From positions 1 through 64,000 of the forward strand of contig JADJRJ010000031.1 in the NCBI GenBank assembly GCA_016712265.1: 64,000 nt of DNA. The letters are read 5' to 3'. Of this stretch, positions 20,757 to 29,146 are shown piece by piece. Made by a program: the position numbers and the translations under genes. The stretch comes from Gemmatimonadota bacterium (GTDB lineage Bacteria; Gemmatimonadota; Gemmatimonadetes; Gemmatimonadales; Gemmatimonadaceae). The notes under the pieces were generated by a model. The model was not told the origin of the DNA and did no database searches. It worked only from the letters and a program-made list of their open reading frames with translations. The first letter of the stretch is position 1; every line of letters begins with the position of its first letter.

Positions 20757-21161
20757 ATGCAAAGCTTCGCGTTCCTCGCGGTCCTCCTGTCCGCGGCCTA
20801 CCTGCTCGTCCTCGGCGTGGGGGCACTCGCGCGCCCGAGACGCACCGCGCAGTCTCTGGGTCAGTTCGCGCAGACTCTCCAGGCCCATGCCATCGAGCTG
20901 GCCCTGCGTATCGTTGCTGGTGTCGCTCTCGTCGTCCGCGCGCCGCACATGCACTTCGAGCGCTTGTTCGGCGCCTTCGGCCTGGCCTTGATCGGAACGT
21001 CGATCGCCCTCGCCGTTATCCCTTGGCGCCTCCATCAGCGCTTCGCCCGATGGGTGGTTCCGCAGATCGCACGTCAACTCCCCCTCATCGGCGTGTCATC
21101 GCTGTTGGGGGGCCTCGCCCTCCTGGGCGCCCTCCTGGTACCGAGAGGCACCGGCCCGTAA
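20757..21161 (+). CDS. Small membrane protein, unknown function
   Basis: 134 aa from ATG 20757 (MQSFAFLAVLLSAAYLLVLG). Four predicted helices lie at about residues 4-22, 45-62, 72-90 and 105-125. A basic patch (RLHQRFARWV) separates helices 3 and 4. No family recognised. It stands alone between the mazEF relic and the ABC transporter pair. Confidence 0.6.
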   Translation: MQSFAFLAVLLSAAYLLVLGVGALARPRRTAQSLGQFAQTLQAHAIELALRIVAGVALVVRAPHMHFERLFGAFGLALIGTSIALAVIPWRLHQRFARWVVPQIARQLPLIGVSSLLGGLALLGALLVPRGTGP

Positions 21162-21415
21162 TCTCGGATGCGCTGGCGCGGGAGCAAACGACAAGCAGCA
21201 TCCCCGTCGCCTGAAGGGGGCGGTCGCTTCGCCGGTCGTGACGTCCAACGGCAGGTCGGGCTCCACGGCGTCTACGTTGACACCGGCGTGGGCCACTCGA
21301 CGCCGTCATTGCGCACGCTCGGCACCGGATGCCACTCTTCGACCATCCCGCACACGCTCTCCAGCGCGACTCGCGCGCTCCACAATTCGCAGTACCCCGT
21401 ACGCACACCCCCGGC

Positions 21416-22972
21416 ATGGCGCCTCCATCTGAGACTGACGTTGACCGGATTCGCGCCCTCGTGCGGCTCGCGGGGGTGGCGGTGCGCAGGACGGCGCTCG
21501 AGAACTCCGCGCAGCTCCTCGCGGCGAGTGCCGTCGTGGTCCTCCTGATGGACGGCGCGCGACGGGTGGACACGCCGCATGGACTGGATATCTGGCTCGT
21601 TGCGGCGCTGACCTGGGCCGTCGTACTGCCGGTGGCGCTCGTCGGCGACAACCCGCTCCGCAGCACACGGCTCGCGCTGTTGCCGGTCGCGCCTCACGTG
21701 CTCGGCCGCGCACGTGTCATTGCCAGCGCGCCCCTGCGGCTGCCGCTCGCGGCGCTCCTGCCCATCGTCGGCGGCTTGGCGGCACATCGTGTGGCGTCGT
21801 CTGCGGCTGTGCTCGCGCTCGTCGGATGGGGCGTCATCGCGTTCTTCGCCAGTGCGGTGCTCGACGCGCAGTGGCATCGCCCGCGCGCCATCCTCCCACG
21901 AGTGCTGGCGGCAGCAATAGCTGCAGTCGGCGGTTGGTGCCTCTGGTCACTGCGCGCCGCAGCACCGCTGGCGACTGGCGGCGCGACGTTAACCTGGCGC
22001 CCGGCCTTGCTGCCTCGTGGCGATGGCTTAGCTGCGTGGTCCATGGCGTTGGCGATGGTCGCCGCGAGCCTGACACTCGGCGTCGTGGTCCTCCGATCGC
22101 GACCGGCGCCAGGGCAGCCAGCAGCCGGAGAGGCTCGCAGGCGGCCGGCCAGCGCGGCGGTGCCGCGGCGCGGCCTCCAGCTGAACGTTGGCGCATCGTG
22201 CCTGCGGGTCGTCCGGCCGCGCGTGGCACATGAGATGGCGTTGCTCACGCGTCACATTGGCCCGCGGGTCGCGCTCGCGTTCGTCGCCGTGTTCGCCTGC
22301 GCGGCCACCTACGGACGCGTCCCCGGACTCGCCCTCGTGGCCGCGGCGCCGATGATCATCCTCGCCGCGAACGCCCTCGGCGCCGACGTGCCGTTGGCGG
22401 GAATGGTGCGCCATCGGCTCCAGCCCGAGTCGCTCGCCCACCTGCGCGACCGACGCCTCACGGTGTGGGGCGTCGCGACGGCGTTGGCCGCCATGCTGGG
22501 CGCGTGCGTCGGGATGGCGCTCCCCAGTCCGATGACCGCTGGCGATCCCGCCGGCGGCGCGTTCGGTGCGCCCGCCATGTTGCTCTACGGGGCCACGCTG
22601 GTCCCGTGGTTCGGCCGAGCCAGCTGGTGGTGGGCGCGTCGTTACCCGCAGCGGTTCGTCCAGGGGCTGCGCGACCTGGGAACGCGGGCGACGACGGGAC
22701 CTACAGGACCCGCACATCTGGCCCTTGGGTTACTCGCGGTGTGGGCCGGCGTGGCGTTGCTTGCGATGGCGCTCTTTGCGCTCAGTCAGTCGACGGTGCG
22801 CACCCTGCTGGTGGGACCGGACGCGTTAGGCACGGCAGCGAGTCAGGTCTCCTGGCTCGTCGCCACGCTGCTGGCCGCGGGAGTGGCGGGTGGGACGCAT
22901 GTCGCGCTCAGGGGAGCGTCGCAGCGCGTGGCAGCGCCGAGGATCACCGTGCGTGTGGAGGCTCGGCCATGA
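21416..22972 (+). CDS. ABC transporter membrane protein (large, Ala-rich)
   Basis: 518 aa from ATG 21416 (MAPPSETDVDRIRALV). About ten to twelve hydrophobic segments run through residues 35-500, with a polar insertion near 230-280. Its TGA overlaps the ATG of the ATPase gene by four bases (ATGA), so it is the permease of that pair. Such ABC-2-like pairs export lipids, drugs or peptides; the substrate is not evident. A TTA-GGC Leu-Gly pair occurs near 22823. Confidence 0.7.
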   Translation: MAPPSETDVDRIRALVRLAGVAVRRTALENSAQLLAASAVVVLLMDGARRVDTPHGLDIWLVAALTWAVVLPVALVGDNPLRSTRLALLPVAPHVLGRARVIASAPLRLPLAALLPIVGGLAAHRVASSAAVLALVGWGVIAFFASAVLDAQWHRPRAILPRVLAAAIAAVGGWCLWSLRAAAPLATGGATLTWRPALLPRGDGLAAWSMALAMVAASLTLGVVVLRSRPAPGQPAAGEARRRPASAAVPRRGLQLNVGASCLRVVRPRVAHEMALLTRHIGPRVALAFVAVFACAATYGRVPGLALVAAAPMIILAANALGADVPLAGMVRHRLQPESLAHLRDRRLTVWGVATALAAMLGACVGMALPSPMTAGDPAGGAFGAPAMLLYGATLVPWFGRASWWWARRYPQRFVQGLRDLGTRATTGPTGPAHLALGLLAVWAGVALLAMALFALSQSTVRTLLVGPDALGTAASQVSWLVATLLAAGVAGGTHVALRGASQRVAAPRITVRVEARP

Positions 22973-23760
22973 CGGGCCAACGGACGTCAGGCCGGGCGGT
23001 TCCTCCGCTGCTCGCGTGCGAGGGGCTCACGGTGCGGTACGTCGCCGCATCGGACGTGATGGATGCGGACAAACCCGCGCTCGCGGATGTCAGCCTCGCC
23101 GTGCACCCGGGCGAGATCGTGGGCCTCGTCGGTCGCAACGGCGCCGGGAAAAGCACGCTGATCCGCACTGCCGCGGGGCTGCTCGCGCCGACCGGTGGAA
23201 TGGTGCGCGTCGTGGGGCGCGACCCGGCGACTGAACCTGCGGAGGTCATGCGACACGCCGGCTTTTTGTTGTCGGATCCTGCGCTGTTTGCCTACCTGAG
23301 CGCTGCGGAGACACTCGCCGTCGTGGCGGACCAGCACGGCTTGGAGGGCGAGGTGGCGGCACGGCGGGTCGCCGAGCTGCTGACGCTCGTTGAGCTGGAG
23401 GAAGTGCGCGACCGTCGCGTCGGTGGGTACTCGACGGGGATGGCCAAGCGCCTGTCGCTCGCCTGCGCGCTGCTCCCGACGCCGTCGCTCCTCGTCCTGG
23501 ACGAGCCGTTCGAGTCGCTCGATCCGCTGGTGGTGCGCCGCCTGACGCGGGCACTCGGCGCACAGCGCGATGGTGGGGTGGGCGTGCTGTTGAGTTCGCA
23601 CCTGCTGGCGACCGTTGCCGAGCTTTGTGATCGCGTGGTGTTGATCGACCGGGGGCGGGTGCTGGCGGAAGGGACGGTCCCCGGGCTCATCGCGGCCCAC
23701 GCACCGGCCGGCGAGGCGACGCTGGATGGCGCGTACGCCGCGCTGATTGGGGACGTGTGA
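22969..23760 (+). CDS. ABC transporter ATP-binding protein
   Basis: 263 aa from ATG 22969. Walker A is GRNGAGKST (about residue 55), the signature GYSTGMAKRLSLA (near 155) and Walker B LLVLDEPFESLDP (near 175), followed by the H-loop LLSSHLL. All catalytic positions are intact. Coupled by ATGA overlap to the membrane subunit. ABC-2-type exporter ATPase; converges on the amidohydrolase gene. Confidence 0.9.
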   Translation: MTGQRTSGRAVPPLLACEGLTVRYVAASDVMDADKPALADVSLAVHPGEIVGLVGRNGAGKSTLIRTAAGLLAPTGGMVRVVGRDPATEPAEVMRHAGFLLSDPALFAYLSAAETLAVVADQHGLEGEVAARRVAELLTLVELEEVRDRRVGGYSTGMAKRLSLACALLPTPSLLVLDEPFESLDPLVVRRLTRALGAQRDGGVGVLLSSHLLATVAELCDRVVLIDRGRVLAEGTVPGLIAAHAPAGEATLDGAYAALIGDV

Positions 23761-23790
23761 CGGCGTGATGGGCCGTCCGTCTCGGGCGGC

Positions 23791-25092
23791 CTACTTGTTG
23801 ACCAACTCCAAAATGCGCAAGCGCAGGCCGTCGAGCTCCTGCGGTGAGTAGACGCGACCATCCGCCACGACAGCCTTCACGCTCCGCGTGTTCGAGATGT
23901 TGGCGAGCGGGTTGGCCGAAAGGAGCACGAGGTCGGCGACCTTGCCGGGGGCCACGGTGCCCCAGTCGGCAGTGCGGCCGAAGTAGGTCGCCGGGTTGAG
24001 TGTTGCGGTCTGCAGGGCCTGCAGCGGTGTCATCCCCGCGCGGACGAACAGCTCCAGCTCCCGGTGGAGGCTCACTCCGGGGACGAGGTCGTACCCCGCT
24101 GGCGCGTCGGTGCCGGCGAGGAAGGGGATGCCGCGTTTGTGCATCGCCCCGATCTGTGCGAGACGTCGCGTGATGCGCGCCTCGGTGGCGCGCTTGGCGG
24201 AGTCCGTGGCCGACAGTCGTTCCACGGCGGTCTTGCGCCAGGATTCGACGTATGGGCGGAGCCAGTAGGCCAGGCCGGGGTCCGCGGTGAAGGTGGCAGC
24301 CGTCCCGACGCTGTTGGTCACCGTGGGACATTGCCACACGCGTTGTCGCGCCAGCTCGGCGATAAGCGTCGTGTTGGTGTCGGCGACGCCGATGAGGTGC
24401 TCAAAGCTGCGTTGACCTGCGGTGATTGCCTCGAATGCAGTCATCGCGCTCGGGACGTGCCCTTCGAAAGGAATGCCGAGTCGTTTGGCTTCGTCGGCCA
24501 GTGCGAAGTACGCCTCGCGGGGGATCAGCGTTTGCGTCTTGATGAGGTCGACCCCGCCTTCCTTGAGCTGGCGCACCGCGGCACGTGCCTCGTCGGCGGT
24601 CGCGACCTTGATCGCGGCCTCGTAGCGCGTCGTGGGACCATCGAGCATCGGGCCGGAGATCAGCATCCGCGGCCCAATGAGGGTGTGCGCCGTAATGCTG
24701 TCGCGGGCGGAGCGCGAGGCGGCGAGGTTGCTGCCGAGATCGCGCACGCCGGTGACGCCATTCACGATGAACAGCGGCAGCATGATCTCGTTGGTGCTGC
24801 GAAAGCGCGACGTGTCGTTGGTGAAGTACGCGTGGATGTGCATGTCCCACAGCCCGGGGATGACAAACATCCCGGTGCCGTCGATCGTGGCGGCGGCGCG
24901 CGTGGCGGTGGTGGCGTTGTCGATGCGCAGGATGCGCGTCCCCTCGATGACGATCGTCCGGCGCGGCTGGAGCCTGCCGGTTGCGACATCGACAATGGTG
25001 ACGTTGTCGATGGTGGTGACCTGGGCCGGGAGGCTGGGCGAGAGCAGCAGCGCAGCCGTGGCTGCCGCGATGGCGCGCAGACGTCTCGTCAT
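23791..25092 (-). CDS. Secreted amidohydrolase-family protein
   Basis: 433 aa from ATG 25092, with a signal peptide (AIAAATAALLLSPSLPAQ). The metal site HxH is in GLWDMHIHAY (about residue 85), a Lys in DLIKTQT (about 190), His in FEGHVP and FEHLIG, and Asp in LAGTDAPAGYD (about 335), the full amidohydrolase set. It resembles imidazolonepropionase/prolidase-like secreted enzymes. A close paralogue, frameshifted, lies at 52125-53511. Confidence 0.85.
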   Translation of the reverse strand: MTRRLRAIAAATAALLLSPSLPAQVTTIDNVTIVDVATGRLQPRRTIVIEGTRILRIDNATTATRAAATIDGTGMFVIPGLWDMHIHAYFTNDTSRFRSTNEIMLPLFIVNGVTGVRDLGSNLAASRSARDSITAHTLIGPRMLISGPMLDGPTTRYEAAIKVATADEARAAVRQLKEGGVDLIKTQTLIPREAYFALADEAKRLGIPFEGHVPSAMTAFEAITAGQRSFEHLIGVADTNTTLIAELARQRVWQCPTVTNSVGTAATFTADPGLAYWLRPYVESWRKTAVERLSATDSAKRATEARITRRLAQIGAMHKRGIPFLAGTDAPAGYDLVPGVSLHRELELFVRAGMTPLQALQTATLNPATYFGRTADWGTVAPGKVADLVLLSANPLANISNTRSVKAVVADGRVYSPQELDGLRLRILELVNK

Positions 25093-25119
25093 TGGGGTCG
25101 CGTGAGGTGGGTGAAGGCG

Positions 25120-25745
25120 GAACTTAACGCGCGGCTCGCGCCGTGACCGCGTCGTGTTTGCTGGGGGCCGTGTCCCGTGTTTGGGAGGTCGTATGTAGCG
25201 AAGGCGCCACATTGGATCGCTGCGCCATGGGATGTGCAGCCGGAGTTGGTGCTGTGTCGGGCGGAAATGCTCGCGTGTCCACTCGAGCCGCGATCACGCC
25301 CACCTGGAGTGGCGCTGTGTCGTGACGATGTGCTGCCGGTGAGAGCGGAATTGGTCCAGATGCGGCCGGCGCGACGAAGGTGTCGGTGCGGGCCGCTCCG
25401 TTATCGGCTGGAGTTGGTGCTGTGTTGGGGCGACTTGCCAACATCACCTGGCGCGCCACGCGTGTGTCGGGGCGTCCCGCCGATGTGCTGCCGGGGATTG
25501 CGACGGGCGACCCCGGAATTGCTCGTGTGCTGGCCGGCCGCGGTGATCGTCGCACACGACGTCGTCGTGGTGCGGGCGGAACCGTCAGGGTTGCGGCGCG
25601 CGCGGTGAGCTGCGACACCGGAGTTGGCGCTGTGCGCACGCGTGTGATCACGGTTGCGGGCGGAAATGCTCGTGTGCGTAGGCGAATCGCGAACGTTGCC
25701 ACGCGTGTCGGTCGTGTGCTGAGGCGTGCGTGCAACATTTCGTGC
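25120..25745. repeat. Degenerate GGAGTTGGYGCTGTG repeat tract
   Basis: About 620 bases with no credible gene. The word GGAGTTGGYGCTGTG or close variants recurs near 25238, 25310, 25412 and 25620. GCGGAAATGCTCG recurs near 25262 and 25661, and CCACGCGTGT recurs near 25456 and 25700. The minus-strand frame gives only a low-complexity Thr/Ala/Pro/Arg product with matching periodicity. Unit spacing is irregular (about 70, 100 and 210 bases), so the array has diverged. Confidence 0.55.
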
Positions 25746-25893
25746 CGTTTAAGGCGTTGGCGCCGCGTTCCTGAATGTCGCAGGACGCGTTTTGGCAACT
25801 CGTCCCAGCATGTAGGTCAGGGGGGCTCGAGTCGCGCGCACGCTCCGATCGTTCTCCCCCGCTAGTCGGTCGGCGGAGTGACCGTCGCGGGCC
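25742..25893. repeat. Dispersed repeat R, partial copy 1
   Basis: It shares with 28725-28870 the blocks GCGCCGCGTTCC, GACGCGTTTTG, CGTCCCAGCAT, GGCTCGAGTCGCGCGCACG and TCTCCCCCGCTAGTCG, in the same order. No gene inside. Confidence 0.8.
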
Positions 25894-25992
25894 GCAGCAC
25901 ATGGTTCTGCCGCGCCTCGAAGCGCGCCGTGTACTTGGACAGGTTTCCCGTGCAACGCCGGGGTTCTGCATGTTCGTCAAGACCAGTTACAG

Positions 25993-26181
25993 TCACGCCC
26001 GAGAGTCCGCGAGTTCTTGATCCGCGTCGCTGCCCAGGGGAGCGAATTTCGGCGGCTCGTCGAAATGCAGGAGCAGGTGCTTGATGCGATCCAGGCCAGT
26101 GCGGGCGGCCTCACGGCCAGTCAGCGACTTGACCGTTCTGACGTCTACGACCGTGATGCGCTTCGTTGACACCGTCTTCAT
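25993..26181 (-). CDS. Small protein, possible orphan antitoxin
   Basis: 62 aa from ATG 26181 (MKTVSTKRITVVDVRTVKSL). No recognised family. Basic at the start, acidic at the end (GSDADQELADSRA). Its start codon overlaps the palindrome ATACT-TGT-AGTAT, an autoregulation-like arrangement, and it sits between copies of the same repeat that separates TA modules downstream. No toxin partner is visible. Confidence 0.45.
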   Translation of the reverse strand: MKTVSTKRITVVDVRTVKSLTGREAARTGLDRIKHLLLHFDEPPKFAPLGSDADQELADSRA

Positions 26182-26192
26182 ACTTGTAGTAT
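26180..26192. promoter_or_regulatory. Palindrome ATACT-TGT-AGTAT at the start of the small gene
   Basis: A perfect 5-3-5 inverted repeat covering the start codon of the minus-strand 62 aa gene. The half-site matches the larger palindrome before the TA pair at 47.9 kb. Confidence 0.4.
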
Positions 26193-26207
26193 TACCGCGC
26201 CGTCGAG

Positions 26208-26520
26208 TCGGACAAGCCCCGGTCCGGTCACCCGTGCGCGCGGGGGGCTTGCGATGGAACTGAGTCCGCGTCAGAACAAGTAGGGGGCTCACTCTCGACA
26301 AAATCTGACATCTGCTCCGCGTGGGGGCTTGCGGTGGAGCTGAGAAATCCTGCTAGAGGGTAGGGAACGGAGTTTCGCGTTCCCTGGCAGTCGCGTTGGG
26401 TCGTTCGCGGCGACCGGCAGGCGAGAAGTGCCGGACCCAGGTCCACCATCGTGCCTGGGCGGTTCGCTTGGTCAGCCCGGTAGCCGCGTATCGGCCCGCG
26501 CTCCAAGAAAGAGCTGAGCC
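26208..26520. repeat. Dispersed repeat R, copy 2
   Basis: It shares long blocks with 27280-27420 and 28440-28720: CTTGCGATGGAACTGAGTCC, GTCAGAACAAGTAGGGGGCT, GGAGCTGAGAAATCC, TTCGCGGCGACCGGCAGGCG and GTGCCGGACCCAGGTCCACC. Non-coding in all frames. Confidence 0.85.
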
Positions 26521-26539
26521 GCCCCCCCGCGCGCAACTG

Positions 26540-26860
26540 CTAGGCACCGACTTGGACGACCTCGCCGGCGCGCACGCGTGACACCGCCTCCAGAATGTGT
26601 GGAACCAGTGGGGTCAGGGCCTCCACCCGATTGCTCATCGCCCGCACCAGCACCACCCCAATCGCGTGTGCCGACACATCCCGATCGACCGGCATGCGCT
26701 TGTCCATGGTCACCAACACGTCGAACCGTTCCGCTGCAGTGGCGAGCAGCTTCCCATTCGACAGCCCCTTCCACCCCATCTGGGTGAGAGTGCGCACCTC
26801 GTGGCCCGTCAGCAAGGCGGCCAACCCCCGCGGCACCTGCTCGTCAAGCAGAACGCGCAC
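26540..26860 (-). CDS. DUF5615 PIN-like toxin
   Basis: 106 aa from ATG 26860: MRVLLDEQVPRGLAALLTG, then VRTLTQMGWKGLSNGKLL and FDVLVTMDKRMP, the DUF5615/Mut7-C-like PIN fold with acidic residues at the expected places. It overlaps the end of the DUF433 gene by 17 bases. DUF433-DUF5615 pairs are proposed TA modules, the DUF5615 protein being the RNase-like toxin. A truncated second copy lies at 27470-27572. Confidence 0.8.
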   Translation of the reverse strand: MRVLLDEQVPRGLAALLTGHEVRTLTQMGWKGLSNGKLLATAAERFDVLVTMDKRMPVDRDVSAHAIGVVLVRAMSNRVEALTPLVPHILEAVSRVRAGEVVQVGA

Positions 26861-27068
26861 CGGCCACCACGGCAGCTCGTCCGAGTTCTATGGCAGCAAC
26901 CGCCTGCTCATGGGTCACCGAGGGAAACTGGTCGAGAAACACATCCAGAGCGTCTCCCGCCTCGAGGTACTCGAACAGGACATCGACCGGGACCCGGGTG
27001 CCCACGAACACCGGCGTTCCCCCGAGAATTTCAGGATCACTGTGAACTACCGCGGATGTCTGCGGCAC
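26844..27068 (-). CDS. DUF433 antitoxin
   Basis: 74 aa. GTG 27068 is chosen because AGGAG lies 7-8 bases upstream (GCAGGAGCGACCG). SDPEILGGTPVFVGTRVPVD is the diagnostic DUF433 HTH-like block, followed by VLFEYLEAGDALDVFLDQFP. Partner of the overlapping DUF5615 gene. An open frame continues upstream to 27617 but runs through repeat R and is not coding. Confidence 0.8.
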   Translation of the reverse strand: MPQTSAVVHSDPEILGGTPVFVGTRVPVDVLFEYLEAGDALDVFLDQFPSVTHEQAVAAIELGRAAVVAGARSA

Positions 27069-27183
27069 CGGTCGCTCCTGCAGGGATGAGGAACGATATC
27101 GCCGCGAACGCCCCAGGCAACAGGCGCAGGCCCCCGATTGGACGCCGCGGCAGGACGCCCCCGCCCCGCGCTGAGGTACCTGG

Positions 27184-27420
27184 CCACGGGGGGCTTGAGT
27201 CGTGCTCACGCGCCCGTCGTTCTCCCCGGTAGTCACACGGCGAAGTGACCGCGCCGTGTCTCCGGGAGGGGACATGTGCGCGGGAGACTTGCGATGGAAC
27301 TGAGTCCACGTCAGAACAAGTAGGGGGCTCACTCTCGACGACATCTGACGGTTGCTCCGCGTCGGGGCTTGCGATGGAGCTGAGAAATCCCGCTTGAGCG
27401 TAGGGAACCCGGCGGCGGCC
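27184..27420. repeat. Dispersed repeat R, copy 3
   Basis: It carries the same ordered blocks as copies 2 and 4: GACCGCGCCGTGTCTCCGGG, ACATGTGCGCGGG, GATGGAACTGAGTCC, GTCAGAACAAGTAGGGGGCT and GGAGCTGAGAAATCC. It ends at a truncated toxin fragment. Confidence 0.85.
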
Positions 27421-27469
27421 TTACGTTCCTGGAGGCATTCGCGCCCGCAATTGAGGCAGTCGGTGCGTT

Positions 27470-27572
27470 GGTGGGTTCGGCCATGGTCACCGACACGTCG
27501 AACCGTTCCGCTGCAGTGGCGAGCAGCTTCCCATTCGACAGCGCCTTCCACCCCATCTGGGTGAGAGTGCGT
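27470..27572 (-). pseudogene. DUF5615 toxin fragment
   Basis: About 33 residues (TLTQMGWKALSNGKLL, then ATAAERFDVSVTM) nearly identical to the middle of the intact toxin at 26540-26860. Both ends are missing; repeat R abuts one side and the Doc gene the other. Relic of a duplicated module. Confidence 0.75.
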
Positions 27573-27976
27573 CAGGCCGCTCCAGGGGGGCGTCGACGCA
27601 TGCCCGAGCGGAACCACGTCGCCAATCGGGCTTCCGTGAGTCGGCCGTCGGCCAAGGCGACCATTTGAGCGATCACGGTCTCGTCCGGTGCGTCGAACTC
27701 CCAGCCGTTGAGGCCGAGGTAGACGACGGCCACAAGGAAGGCCACCCGCTTGTTGCCATCGTTGAACGGGTGGTTGCGCGCGAGGCCGAACGCGTAGGCG
27801 GCGGCCAGGAGCGCATGATCGACCTTATCGAGGTAAGCGAGCTTGTTTCGCGCCCGCGCCAGGGCGCTCTCCAAGCCGCCCTCGTCTCGGAGCCCAGGGA
27901 GCCCGCCGTGGGTTCGCAACTGGTCGAGGTGGATCGCCTCAACGACGAGCCGTGGCACCCATTGCGGTTCCTTCAC
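27572..27976 (-). CDS. Doc/Fic-family toxin (death-on-curing)
   Basis: 134 aa from ATG 27976. The catalytic motif NHPFNDGNKRVA (about residue 67) is the Doc/Fic signature HPFxxGNKR. LARARNKLAYLD and LAAAYAFGLARN are typical Doc blocks. Doc phosphorylates EF-Tu in the phage P1 case. It follows the AbrB-like antitoxin gene by 10 bases on the same strand. Confidence 0.9.
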   Translation of the reverse strand: MKEPQWVPRLVVEAIHLDQLRTHGGLPGLRDEGGLESALARARNKLAYLDKVDHALLAAAYAFGLARNHPFNDGNKRVAFLVAVVYLGLNGWEFDAPDETVIAQMVALADGRLTEARLATWFRSGMRRRPPGAA

Positions 27977-27985
27977 TACCTGCCG

Positions 27986-28213
27986 CTACTTCGCGAGTTC
28001 GCGCAGCGCGTGCCGGTACTTCTTGGCGGCGGCGGCGGCGATTGCCAAGCCTTCCTCGATGACCGGGTCGTACGGGGTCAGCAGGATCCCGTTCTCGGTC
28101 TCGACGGCCAGCACGGAATCCCCCACGCTCAGGTGGAGGCGCGCGGCCATGTCTTTAGGGAGGGTGGCGCCGACGGAACCACCGACCTGGCGGAGCTTGA
28201 TGGGGCGGACCAT
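27986..28213 (-). CDS. AbrB/MazE-type antitoxin of the Doc module
   Basis: 75 aa. ATG 28213 gives VRPIKLRQVGGSVGATLPKDM, an AbrB/SpoVT beta-hairpin DNA-binding domain, then VGDSVLAVETENGILLTPYDP and a helical tail. A perfect palindrome lies 10 bases upstream. It neutralises the downstream Doc toxin. Confidence 0.85.
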   Translation of the reverse strand: MVRPIKLRQVGGSVGATLPKDMAARLHLSVGDSVLAVETENGILLTPYDPVIEEGLAIAAAAAKKYRHALRELAK

Positions 28214-28222
28214 GCTCGAACG

Positions 28223-28240
28223 GTAGCACGGCGGTGCTAC
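28223..28240. promoter_or_regulatory. Operator palindrome GTAGCAC-GGCG-GTGCTAC
   Basis: A perfect 7-4-7 inverted repeat directly upstream of the AbrB-like antitoxin start (minus strand), as expected for autoregulation. Confidence 0.65.
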
Positions 28241-28397
28241 GCCTCGCAAGTGGACGGAGGCATCCTCGTGGGACCGGGCCGCGAAGGGAACCACCTGACA
28301 AACGCTAGCTGTTACCGGCGCCCTTTTTGCGTGCCCCGCCCCCGCCCCCGCCCCCCGCCCACGGCACGCGGTCACAATACTAGCTGCCAGCGCGCGC

Positions 28398-29118
28398 TAG
28401 TCACTCGGCGTAGCGACCGCGCCGTGTCTCCGGGAGGGGACATGTGCGCGGGGGACTTGCGATGGAACTGAGTCCGCGTCAGAACAAGTAGGGGGCTCAC
28501 TCTCGACGAAATCTGACGGCTGCTCCGCCGCTGGGGCTTGCGATGGAGCTGAGAAATCCTGCAAAGGAAAAGGGAACGGAGATTCGCGTTCCTGGCAGTC
28601 GCCTTCGGTCGTTCGCGGCGACCGGCAGGCGCGAAGTGCCGGACCCAGGTCCACCATCGCGCCCGGGCGGTCCGCATGGTCAGCCCCCGGTAGCCGCGCA
28701 TCTGACCCGCGCTCCACGAATCGCCCCGCGCGGTTGAACGCATCGGCGCCGCGTTCCCGAAAACTCGGAAGACGCGTTTTGCCGACACGTCCCAGCATAT
28801 AGGTCAGGGGGCTCGAGTCGCGCGCACGATCCGGCCGCTCTCCCCCGCTAGTCGCTCGGCGAAGTGACCGCGCGGTGTCTCCACGAGTGGACATGTGCGC
28901 GGGGGGGCTTGCGGTGGAGCTGAGAAATCCTGCTAGAGGTAAAGGGAGGGGAGATTCGCCTTTCCTGGCAGTCGCCTTCGGTCGTGCGCGTCTCGCGAGC
29001 GTGCTCGGCCCGAGGGCGGTGAACGATGCGGCGGACGCGCCGTGTCGGGTTGGGCGGTCGTTCGCGGCGACCGGCAGGTGTGAGGTGCCGGACCCCAGGC
29101 CCAACATCGGGCCTGGGC
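28398..29118. repeat. Dispersed repeat R, copies 4 and 5 in tandem
   Basis: The fullest copy runs from 28398 to about 28850 and is followed by a second, internally deleted copy to 29118. The order of blocks is the same as in copies 2 and 3. The second copy lacks the ~100 bases between ACATGTGCGCGGG and GGAGCTGAGAAATCC. Together with the other copies this covers most non-genic DNA from 25.7 to 29.1 kb. Confidence 0.85.
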
Positions 29119-29146
29119 ACACACACGACCATACGAGGACACGATC

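Noticed and set aside
25124..25798. 224-codon minus-strand frame in the repeat tract
   Set aside because: Low-complexity Thr/Pro/Ala/Arg product that follows the DNA repeat period; no ribosome-binding site; not taken as a gene.
27069..27617. Upstream extension of the DUF433 gene to 27617
   Set aside because: The extension translates repeat R; a proper ribosome-binding site lies before GTG 27068.
25742..29118. CRISPR array
   Set aside because: Repeats are about 300 bp, diverged, and separated by whole genes, with no cas genes in the window.
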